A stretch of 64,000 bases of DNA, taken from Chenopodium formosanum. Taxonomy: Eukaryota > Streptophyta > Magnoliopsida > Caryophyllales > Amaranthaceae. The notes under the pieces were generated by a model. That model did no database searches and had not been told where the DNA came from. It worked only from the letters and a program-made list of their open reading frames with translations. The stretch lies in the NCBI GenBank assembly GCA_024500155.1, contig CM044868.1, positions 40,806,165 through 40,870,164 on the forward strand. The letters run 5' to 3'. Below are positions 1 to 9,251 of this stretch, piece after piece. Within the stretch, counting starts at the first letter, position 1. Each line of letters begins with the position of its first letter. The position numbers and the translations under genes are program-made.

Positions 1-1905
1 AAAAAGTTTTGAATTTGGGTGAGAATTGGAGAAGAAATATTAGAGAGAAGGTAGGGAGAATTCAAGTTTTAGAGAGAGAAGGTTATGGAGCAGATGAGTT
101 AAATGAGAAAGAAACGAAGAAAAAAAAGAAGAAGAAAGGAGTCGGGTGCGTTGCGCCCGTTCGGGCGATCTAATTTGCAATTTTCGTTGTGCTCTCGCGC
201 CCGGTCCGGCAGCATACGCCCGATCGGGCGATCTTAACTCCCGATTTCCTTCAACTCTCGCGCCCGGTCGGGCGCCCTTCGCCCGGTCAGGCGCCCTTTG
301 CCTGGTCAGGCGATCAAACGTGCCAATTTTCACCTCTTCTCGCGCCCGGTTATGCGAGAGTCGCCCGATCGGACGGACAAATATGTCCGTATACAATGAG
401 TTTCACGCCCGGTCGGGCTCCCATCGCCCTATCGGGCGAAAATACTTGATTCTGAAGACTAGCTCTCGCGCCCGGTCGGGCGAGCTTTGCCTGGTCGGGC
501 CCAAGGCTAATTGATGAATTTCGTATTTTCTTCTTTTCTTCAAACCTGCATAAGCACTCATAAAACTCGTCAAATTCCCTCATCTCTCCTCTCATAAGAA
601 AAGGGAAAGAAAAACTAGTCTGAAAAAGCATTAAAAATAGGAGTTGCCTCCCGCAAAGCGTTGGTTTATCTAGGTCCCGCACGACCTTTTTACCAAGAAC
701 AACAACTAGGACCCTTGGCCTAACGCTTGATCAGGCGGTTTCTCAGCCGGTCTAGCGGTGTTTCGGCTACGACGCGACTTCCTGACATGCCCTGTGGGAC
801 GTCAATTCACTTTTCTGGTGGATCTTCCTTGACTTGGACTGGAAGAACTTCAATGCTACGCACTAAAGATCCTTCTTTGATCGAGGGTTGCTTCAAATTG
901 TCATTGCATTCAACACTTGCAACTCGATCTGGCGGAACACTTACCGTAGGCTCAAATTGCACAACTTGCTTGATTGATTCCACCTTTTCGTCCTCGAAAC
1001 CAAGACCAACAGTGTAGAGTGCTCTTTCTATTGCATCAACTTCCTTCTGCCATTTGTCTATCTTATCTGAAAGGGATGCAACACAAGATACCGCGTCCAA
1101 GGGATCTTTTTCAAGAGCTTGGGGCTTGTTAGAATAATTCTCAACCACATTTAAACTAAAACATTTCTCCTCAATCATGGGGCTTTTAGGGGTATTATTA
1201 AGATTGAAAACAGTTTTATCATCCCCTACTGATAGTGTTAACTTACCACTTCTCACATCTATGATTGCTCCTGCAGTGTTCAGGAATGGTATACCAAAAT
1301 AATTGGGGTTTGCATATCCTCAGCCATATCCAGAACAACAAAATCAACATGTATATAAAATTTACCTACTCTAACAGGGACATCCTCTAAAACACCTAAG
1401 GGGTATTTGAAAAAACGGTCGGACATTTGTAGAGTTATATTGGTAGCTTTTAATTTACCCATATTTAACTTGGAACACACAGATAATGGCATGACACTAA
1501 CGCTAGCACCCAAATCACACAATGCATTATCAATCATTATATTGCCTATATGACAAGGGATATAAAAACTACCCGGATCTTTTAATTTAGGGGGAGACTT
1601 ATTTTGAAGTATGGCACTACACTCTGCAGTGAAAGCTACTGTCTCTACCTCACTAATAGACCTTTTCCTTGTCAATATTTCTTTCATAAATTTTGCATAT
1701 GAATGAATTTGTGTGATTAATTCAATGAAGGGAATTGTTACCTTCAAATCTTTTACCATCTCCAGGAACTTACCAAACTGCTTATCCAAATTTGTCTTCA
1801 AGTGACACTGGGGAATGGAAGTTTGATAATTGGCTTTGGAGCATTGTTGCTCTTGTCTGGAGTAGCCACCTTCTCTGGAGTCGTACCCTGCAATGTAGAA
1901 TTAGA
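1..1905 (-). repeat. Left arm of large inverted duplication
   Basis: Reverse-complementary to ~2,588-4,455 along its whole length, including the protease, the palindrome cluster and the pyrimidine-rich tract before ORF1. By eye the protease segments are about 90% identical, so the arms are not recent copies of each other. The arm continues beyond position 1. Confidence 0.85.
150..505. repeat. GCCCGRYCGGGC palindrome cluster, left arm
   Basis: About a dozen copies or near-copies of GCCCG(A/G)(T/C)CGGGC, some flanked by GCGC or GATC, at 17-45-bp spacing in AT-rich DNA. Matches the right-arm cluster at 4,012-4,305 and the LTR cluster at 8,040-8,200. Any reading frame crossing it is low-complexity and not supported as coding. 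Confidence 0.9.
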
Positions 1906-2590
1906 TATGTTAGTACTACCCTTTATCCCTGCAGGGCTATTAACTACATTGTTTGGTTTAACGGAATCAAGATTAGCATTATTTAATAAATCAGGTTCAT
2001 TAACTCTGGGCATAGAGGGCCCTTCATAGTTTGAACCACTCCTTAGAGTAATTGCATAGGCTTGATCCATAGGCATGGTCGGCTGTGCCGGCAGAGCTCC
2101 CTATTGGCGAGCTTGTAGAGTAGCGGAAAGTTGCGCAATTTTATTATCTACAATTTTATTATGCAATGGAATTGAATCAATTGTTGCATCTCTACTCTCC
2201 ATGTGCTTCTGCATATTAACCAACATCGCTCTAATTTCCACCAGAGAAGGGTCGGAAGATGAGGAGGGTTGTTGTGGTTGGTTCTTCTGGCCAGCATTGG
2301 GATGGTAATGTTTCTGCTGCTGTTGCTGTCTCGCCTGTGGTTCTTGTGGTGGTGGATTTTGAACATTAGTACTCCGATAGGAAAGGTACGGATGATTCCG
2401 ATACCCAGGATTGTAGGTGTTGGTATATGGGTTATTCTGCCTATAAGCTTGAAAGACATTAACTTGCTCCACAGAACTCCTGCAATCTTGTTCCCAATGA
2501 CCTATAATACCACAATTTTCTCAAAAAGCCTCATTAGAATTATTATTAATTGCAGAAACATTAGCTACATTACCAAGACTCAGATTATCT
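720..2590 (-). pseudogene. Athila-like gag C-terminus and protease (left copy)
   Basis: Reads from ~2,590 down to a stop at 720. In order: a CX2CX4HX4C zinc knuckle (~2,490-2,525), an Asn/Pro/Tyr-rich linker typical of Athila gag (ORF 2,101-2,472), then an aspartic protease (1,280-1,801) with the DLGAS active-site motif followed by MPLSV, and a charged tail (807-1,256). The knuckle's first Cys codon is a TGA stop. The conserved LGRPFLN segment after the protease is frameshifted near 1,280. No RT follows: the frame ends ~170 residues past the protease, at the end of a tail shared with the right copy. Product would be a capsid/nucleic-acid-binding polyprotein acting in cytoplasmic virus-like particles; here it is inactive. 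Confidence 0.85.
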
Positions 2591-2623
2591 AATTCTGCAT
2601 TGTAGGGTACGACCCCTGAGAAG

Positions 2624-3765
2624 GTGGCCACTCCAAATAAGAGCAATAATGCTCCAAAGTCAATTATCAAACATCCCTTCCCCAATCGCCAAGTGAAAAA
2701 AAATTTGGATAAGCAGTTTGGTAAGTTCCTGGCGATGGTAAAAGATTTGAAGGTAACAGTTCCCTTCACTGAATTAATCACACAAATTCCTTCATATGCA
2801 AAATTTATGAAAGAAATATTGACAAGAAAAAGATCAATTAGTAAGGTAGAGATAGTAGCTTTCACTGTAGAGTGTAGTGCCGTACTTCAAAATAAATCTC
2901 CACCTAAATTAAAAGATCTGTGTAGCTTTCCTATCCCTTATCATATTGGCAATCTAATGATCGATAATGCATTATGTGATTTGGGTGCTAGCGTTAGTGT
3001 CATGCCATTATCTGTGTGTTCCAAATTGAATATGGGTAAATTAAAAGCTACCAATATTACTATACAAATGGCTGACCGTTCTTTCAAATACCCTTTAGGT
3101 GTTTTAGAGGATGTTCCCGTTAGAGTAGATAAATTTTATATACCTGTTGATTTTGTTGTTCTTGATATGGCTGAGGATATGCAAACCGCAATCATTTTGG
3201 GTAGACCATTCCTTAACACTGCAGGAGCAATTATAGATGTGAGAAGTGGTAAATAAACACTATCAGTAGGAGATGATAAAATTATTTTTAATCTTAATAA
3301 TACCACTGAAAGCCCCATGACAGAGGAGAAGTGCTTTAGTGTTAATGTGGTTCAATATTATTCTAAGAAGCCCCAAGCTCTTGAAAAAGATCCCTTGGAG
3401 GTGGTATCTTGTGTTGCATCCCTTTTAGATAAGATAGACAAATGGAAGAAGGAAGTTGATGCAATAGAAAGAGCCCTCTACACTGTCGGTCTAGGTTTTG
3501 AGGATGAAAAAGTGGAATCAAGCAAGTTGTGCAAATTGAGCCTACGGTAAGTGTTCCGCCAGATTGAGTTGCAAGTGTTAAATGCAATGAAAATTTGAAG
3601 CAACCCATGATCAAAGAAGGGTCTTTAGTGCGTAGCATTGAAGGGCCCCCAATCCAAGTCAAGGAGGATCTACCAGACAAAGTGAATTGGCGTCCCACAA
3701 GGCATGTCAGGAAGCCGCGTCGTAGCCAAAACACCGCTCGACCGGGTGAGAAACCGTCCGATTAA
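2624..3765 (+). pseudogene. Athila-like gag-protease (right copy)
   Basis: Plus-strand paralogue of the 720-2,590 copy. The open stretch 2,624-3,256 (210 aa) contains the DLGAS protease active site near residue 116 and an intact LGRPFLN segment near residue 193. A stop at 3,254-3,256 and a frameshift near 3,530 interrupt the tail, which resumes to a stop at 3,763-3,765. The upstream gag with its zinc knuckle is absent because the inverted-repeat boundary removes it. The tail ends without RT, as in the left copy, so lack of pol is shared by both copies. Downstream comes a short conserved tract (GGGAGGCAACCC near 3,839), then the palindrome cluster and ORF1. Confidence 0.85.
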
Positions 3766-4011
3766 GCGTTAGGCTAAGGGTCCTAGTTCTTGTACTTGGT
3801 AAGAAGGTCGTGCGGGACCTAGATAAACCAGCGCTTTACGGGAGGCAACCCGTATTTTTAATGCTTTTTAGACTAGTTTTTCTTTCTTTATCTTATGAGA
3901 GGAGAGATGAGGGAATTTAATGAGTTTTATGAGTTTTTGTATAGTTTTGAAGGAAAAGAGTTAGCCAAAAATTGAAGAAAAGAAGAAAGCAACAAATTCG
4001 TCAAATAGCCT
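3766..4011 (+). other. Spacer between protease frame and palindrome cluster
   Basis: Contains the conserved tract GCGCTTTACGGGAGGCAACC (3,830-3,849), which as I recall it is common downstream of coding sequence in Athila-like elements, and then AT-rich sequence. No coding signal. Confidence 0.5.
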
Positions 4012-4305
4012 CGGGCCTGACCAGGCGAAGCTCGCCCGACCGGGCACAAGAGCTGTGTCTAAAAATCGAGTGTTTTCGCCCGACCGGGCGAGAAACTTGT
4101 CGTATACGGACATATTTGTTTGCCCGACCGGGCGCGAGAAGAGACGGAAACTATTTCATCAAATCGCCCGATCGGGCAAATGCCGCCCGACCGGGCGCGA
4201 GAGTTGAAGCAAAACAAGCATTTAGATCGCCCGATCGTGCGAATGCCGCCCGACCGGGCGCGAGAGCATAACAGATATTAAAAACCAAATCGCCCGACCG
4301 GGCGC
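4012..4305. repeat. GCCCGACCGGGC palindrome cluster, right arm
   Basis: About ten copies of GCCCGACCGGGC or GCCCGATCGGGC, lying 240-530 bp upstream of the ORF1 start codon at 4,544. Between cluster and ATG is a pyrimidine-rich tract (4,316-4,543) like a plant 5' leader. This is compatible with an internal promoter for ORF1, but no TATA box is obvious. Confidence 0.9.
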
Positions 4306-4543
4306 AACACACCCTACCTACTTCTTCTTTTTCTTTCTTCGTTTTTGTCATTTCAATCTCCTTCCTCCCTAACTTTCTTTCTCTAAAAAACTTAAATCCT
4401 CTACCTTCTCTCTAAGTTTTCTTCTCCATTTCTTATCCAAATCCAAAACTTTTTACGTATTATTAATCCTTTCTTCATCCTCTACATTTCTATATCAAAA
4501 TTTTCGAATTTCATTCAAATTAATTTTCATACCCATTTTTACC

Positions 4544-6072
4544 ATGGATTCAAAGAGGGCTCGATCTATTTTTGGTAGGAGTTCTAGCTCGAGGGAGGAG
4601 TATGACCCGGATTTACAACTCCTATACTGGCCGACGATCCCTAATGCTAGCCAGGAGCAAAAGGAGCGGCTAGAACACCTAGTCGGGCGCGAGGTAATTG
4701 CTTCACGGTGGTTACACCGCCCTACTTTAGAATCTTATGGTTTATATGATTTTGTGAAACGATTTTTAAATGACATAGGCATGAGAAAATTCGTTGATAT
4801 GCATTATCCTACATACCGTGAATTAACTTGTGAATTCTTGTCTTCTCTGAAAGTTGTAAATAGTAGAAATGGACCGAATTTAATTTTTAGGTTGAACAAT
4901 AGGAATATTAGTTTATCTTATGTTTTAAATTGTTTGAATTAAATTCTGAATTACCACACCAATGGCATGCTGAATATAAAATGGGTGACATTTATTATGC
5001 TCTGACTGGTTTGCCTAATCCCGACCCCCAACATGCTAGCACCAAACCTATTCATCACCCTATCCCAAAAATCTGGCAAAGATTTGCGGGTTTGTGTTTT
5101 TTAGGTAGGAACGAGCCCTATAACGCCCATACTAACGAACTAGCTGTTATAGGACACTATGTGTATGGGTTTGGGAAATTGAACATAGGTAGGTACATTA
5201 TCCAACATTTGAGCAGACATGCCACAACCAGTACCCAGTGTCGCACCCGCATTCGTATAGGAGGCCTTATCACTAGAATAACAGTGAAAAAGGCCGGTTT
5301 TGTTGAGGGTGGACCCCACCAACTGACTAACTACGGACTAGATACCTATATGACTGCTAGGTATTTTGAGTAATTGGGGTGGGTACGATAGGATACTGAG
5401 AAGACACCCCACTAGTGTATTAGGACTGGGGCCGAGCAGCCTTTGCCCATTTTTCCCCTACCTAGTCCTGACTTGACCGCCTTTCCCCCAGGGCAACCAT
5501 CCTACACGTATGACCTTTTAGTTTCCAACGCTAGGGGGCAAGCACCACTTGTACCACCACCAGTACCACCACCAGTACCACCACCCTAGCCTCAACCTCA
5601 GCCCGAGGTGGCATTTTCTCCACCTCACTTGTCTCACTCCGTCCCCCATGTTGACTCTGACCCAGTTTGGGACCTTAAGAGTATAGGTCAGGCTTTAGGC
5701 CGTATCGAGCATTGTCACACTGACCTTAGGAGGATGGTAGGCTCAATAGACCAGAGGTTAGGGTACCTAGAGAGGAACCAGGGTAGATCTCTCTACCCTA
5801 TGTACGGTTATTACGCTCGTCAGGGCAACATTTCCAATGATGCTATTTACCCTGACTAGTTTCAGCCTCCACCACAGGGATACGATAGGGATCCCACTGC
5901 CCATGGCATTTATACTAACTATTCTGCCTTCCATGGGTACGACCAGGTTATTCCTTTCGGGGGACCGGCGGGGGGGAGTTTTCATGCTGATTATTTTGGT
6001 GGTAGCTCTTCTGCTGCAGATGGCAGTGGAGGTGCAGGGTTTGGCTCAATGGATGAGGATGATCAGGACTAG
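4544..6072 (+). pseudogene. Athila ORF1-like protein, decayed
   Basis: Starts at ACCATGG (4,541-4,547), a good plant start context. The first part (4,544-4,942) has an aromatic-rich block resembling the Pfam ATHILA ORF-1 family (YGLYDFVKRFLNDIG, then PTYRELTCEFLSS). A frameshift near 4,936 moves it to the frame of 4,930-5,373, which continues with a TGLP motif. In-frame stops follow at 5,371, ~5,389, ~5,410, 5,587 and 5,857. A VPPP repeat (5,549-5,584) and an acidic Gly/Ser tail ending at 6,072 complete the protein. Function of the family is unknown. It occupies the position of the second gene of Athila elements, between the coding body and the 3' LTR. Confidence 0.7.
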
Positions 6073-7672
6073 CTATGCTGGGCTAGTTCCGGATCCAATG
6101 AGGACATTGTCTAATTCTAACTTGGGGGAGATTTTGGATTTGCTATCTTTCTTTTTCTCTTTTCTTTTATTTTTGGTGTGTTTTCTTAGGTTAGATTTAT
6201 TTCTTCCTATGTTAGTTTTATTGCTTTCTTATATGAGAAAAATACAAAAAAAATTGAGAAAATAAAAAATCCAAAAATACGTTCCAATGAATTGTAAATC
6301 ATGCTTCCCTGTGCCCCATACTTGAGAAAAATTGTTTGATTCTTGGTTAATGATGATAAGCATTGTGGATTAGTTGATCATGATTTGATATTTGATCCTT
6401 GAAACCTTAACATGAGTCAATTTTGTCCAACTACTTGTGAATATAGTGCTTGACTAGTTTATTTGGTTAGGAATGTGTGTTAGTTCCTGGTATGTCAATG
6501 AATTTGAGTATTGATTTGCAACTATAAGTAGTGTTTGTATGACTCATTATTATGCACATTGAGGAGGACGAAGGCGTTCATTCTTTTAGGTAGCCTCGAG
6601 ATGATTGTAGATACATTTGTTCCCTTCTTGCTACCCATGTTGTTGCCTTGACTTTTTGTTGTTTATTAGCCACATTACAGGCCTATTTTGCCCCATTGGT
6701 TACTAATCCCAAGCTAAGCTTGGGGGAGCTATTAGTGAGTGAGGTGAGGGAGTTTGTAGTGTGCTTATTATTTGCACAATTTGGGTGGGTTTTGAGAAGT
6801 TATTTTATTCTTGATCATGTTTATTTTTGACGAGTTTGAAAGTTATATCATCTTGAAAAAATAAAGCATGATGTTATGGAAAAAAAAAGAGAAGTTCAAG
6901 TAAAAGAAAAAAAAATGAAAAAAAAGTGAACTTCAAATGAAAAAAAAACAAAGAGAAAAAAATGTTCAATGTTCAAATATTCTAGTTGGAGGCTGATCAA
7001 AAGGAAAAAAAAAATAAATTTGAGCTTCAATGAAAAATTCAAGTTTGGAAATAAAGTTTGTTTATTCACTCCGCTTCTTCATTATTATATCTTATGAGTG
7101 AAATTGTAAGAGTTGGGATTATTTATATTGTTTGGAGTATATTTGGTGGATTTTTGTTAGAGTTGGTTATGTAGGAGACGTTGATCATTATTTATTTTGA
7201 TCATGGGTTTTATTAGGATTCTCTCCCTTTAAGCATAGCTTTTCTCTCACTTGTTCCCAAATGATTCCTACCCTTTACCCTAGCCTTACATTACAAGCTT
7301 TAAAGACCTTTCAACCTTTGTGCATAGAGTTGTATGAATGTGAAAGTGTTTTTTATCAGTGCAAGTTATGATTTGACATATTTCGAGTCGACTAGTAGGT
7401 TGAGCGTACATCTTTTACTCGCCACATAAATGAGAGTTGAGTGTGTGAGCACTAATCTTGAATTCTATATGCTCTTGTGGTTTACTCTATTTGACAATTG
7501 TTAGGGAGGAAAGGTAATTGGATGGATTTGATTGGTTGATTTTGAAGCATGTTTATTTGATTTACCCTGAATCGTTTGTGCTTGATTTTTACTTTTTGGG
7601 GTGAAGCATATTTATTTATTCATTGATGAGATCTTTGCTTAGGGACAAGCAAAGGTTTGGCTTGGGGGAGTT
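6073..7672 (+). other. 3' untranslated tract with three polypurine motifs
   Basis: No coding signal. CTTGGGGGAG occurs at 6,121-6,130, 6,719-6,728 and 7,661-7,670; the last abuts the LTR and is the plus-strand primer. An A-rich segment (6,855-7,020) carries GAAGTTCAAG-like short repeats. The short frames here are not supported as genes. Confidence 0.7.
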
Positions 7673-8039
7673 TGATGTGTCTATTTTATATAGTATTTTA
7701 CCCCCGTCCTTTGGTCATAATTAGTAGTATTTTTGGCTCTTTATAGCCATTTTTATTACTAATTGGTGTTTTCTAGTGTTGTCGTAGATTTGGTTGACTT
7801 TTGCAGGGATTTGCACTTTTGGAGCATTTTCCCGAGATATTATGGAGCAATCACGAGCATTGGAGAAGCACGACCAGTTTTAATAGCCCAAGGGCGGTTA
7901 GAGCCATCGAACCGGTGATTAAGGCTAGGTATCTGTGATATTAGGGAATTTGGACCGAGTATTCAAGACCTGAAGAGGAAACCCAGATTGGCCCAAAAAT
8001 TGGAGCCCAATCATAGTCCAAATAGTGGCCCAAGAGAGC

Positions 8040-8200
8040 CGCCCGGTCAAAAAGGCTGGCGCCCGGAGGCGCGCTCGGCCGGGCAAGGGAAGCAAAGGTC
8101 GACACCCGAAGACGCGCCCGGCCGGGCGCGAGAAACATACCTGATAAGAAAAAAGGCGCGCCCGATCGGGCGGTGCCTTGCCCGATCGGGCGCGTGTTAT
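8040..8200. repeat. GCCCGGCCGGGC palindrome cluster in LTR U3
   Basis: About six copies of the same palindromic word as the internal clusters, ending ~56 bp before the LTR TATA box. The related solo LTR at 20,894-22,398 has only a remnant at the matching place (GGGCCCGTTCAGGGAGCCGG, ~22,019-22,038). Confidence 0.85.
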
Positions 8201-8255
8201 TATTAAGAGTTTATTTTGACGTTCAAGTTTGTTTTAGTTTAGGATTTGTACGGAG

Positions 8256-8262
8256 TATAAAG
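8256..8262 (+). promoter_or_regulatory. LTR TATA box
   Basis: TATAAAG, followed by a CT-rich stretch (8,285-8,390) typical of a plant leader. Probable RNA polymerase II start of the element's genomic RNA. Confidence 0.6.
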
Positions 8263-9120
8263 ACTTCTCCGTAAAACAAGTTTAGTACCCTCTTTCTTTA
8301 CTCTTCTTTACTCTCTCTTAATTGTTTTCTTAGATTTTCTCTCTCTACTTAGCTTTTAGATTAGTTTTCTCACTCATACACTTTGTTCTTAACTTGATTC
8401 TTAATTCCAGATTTATTTTGGTAACGATTTCTCTTCTCTTAATCTTAGTTATTTACTTTATTCTTTTGATCATGTCTTGTTTTATTGCTTTGATTAGTTT
8501 AGTTTTTATTATGTGTGAGTAGTTTTATTTCTAGGGTTTATGGGGATCCATAAATAATATGAAGGGGTAATTTATTGTTGTTAACTGTCAATGCTAGATT
8601 AATTTCCTATTGATTGATTTAATGCTCTGTAACTAGATTTGCGCAGATCTTTTATGCATGAGTTTAACAATATTGATTCAAGATTCGACAGATGAGAATT
8701 AATGTTTAGGTCTAGTTTCAATAGGAATGTTAATTTATAAATGGTTAAGTCGAGATTCGAAAGATGAGATTTAATATCGGTAAATTAATTGTGTGATTGT
8801 AATACGTAGCGAAAGCCCTTTATGATCTGATTAATGTATGCATTGATGGTTGATTATTATGTTTTACCCTGGAATATTATTTATTGGTGAACCTATGCCC
8901 TAGATCCTTTTAAATATTATTTTCTCCTTATTCTTAATCTCCGTAGTTTAGTTTTATATCCAAATTTACATATTGGTTACTTATAATTTAGATTACTTTA
9001 ATTAATTAGGAATAGAAAGACTCGTTTCTCTGTGGATTCGACCCTACTTCCCTATCTACATTAGTTAGAGGATTTAGGAATTACTTTTGATTTGGGAATA
9101 CGACTTTACCCTGTTATACA

Positions 9121-9251
9121 ACCACCGTATTCAATTTGACAAAAATCGGCCCGAGCAGTCATTGCACCACCACCGTATTCAATCTGGCTAAAGTCAGCCA
9201 CAGACCTCCACGGCTGGTAGCACACAATACCAAAATCATCTAGGCCCTTTT
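9121..9251 (+). other. Flank between Athila-like LTR and gypsy-type gene
   Basis: 130 bp with the duplicated ACCACCGTATTCAAT word. Probably the 5' flank of the gene starting at 9,252. Confidence 0.4.

Larger units (their letters stand above)
2588..4455 (+). repeat. Right arm of large inverted duplication
   Basis: Mirror of 1-1,905, with an unpaired ~680-bp centre (1,906-2,587) holding the minus-strand zinc-knuckle region. The inner boundary falls on CTAATTCTGCATTG (2,588-2,601), which also resembles the reverse complement of sequence near 1,893-1,906. Confidence 0.85.
1..9120 (+). mobile_element. Athila-like Ty3/gypsy element, rearranged, no RT-integrase
   Basis: Seen: two divergent copies of an Athila-type gag-protease region (minus strand to ~720, plus strand to ~3,765), an Athila ORF1-like reading frame at 4,544-6,072, a ~1.6-kb untranslated tract with CTTGGGGGAG polypurine motifs, and a 3' LTR from 7,673. 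No reverse transcriptase, RNase H or integrase motif is visible on either strand. Family knowledge: autonomous Athila elements carry RT-RH-IN after the protease, so this copy looks non-autonomous or deleted. The 5' LTR, if it exists, lies left of the window. The mirrored left arm means more than one element copy or a fold-back event is involved. Confidence 0.75.
7673..9120 (+). mobile_element. 3' LTR of Athila-like element
   Basis: Begins TGATGTGTCT directly after the polypurine tract and ends near CTGTTATACA at 9,120. Both ends align with the inverted solo LTR at 20,894-22,398, whose ends are fixed by a target duplication. Length ~1,448 bp. Contains a palindrome cluster and a TATA box. Following bases ACCAC (9,121-9,125) may be the target duplication; the partner is off-window. 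Right after it, ACCACCGTATTCAAT occurs twice (9,121 and 9,168). Confidence 0.85.

Noticed and set aside
150..505. Repeat-spacer array resembling CRISPR
   Set aside because: Irregular spacing, palindromic 12-bp core, and a second copy in an LTR.
40..514. Overlapping open frames on both strands across the GCCCGRYCGGGC cluster
   Set aside because: They arise from GC-rich palindromes; products are repetitive RSGD/APGR-type strings with no domain.
4151..4351. Minus-strand frame opposite the right-arm cluster
   Set aside because: Mirror of the left-arm artefact.
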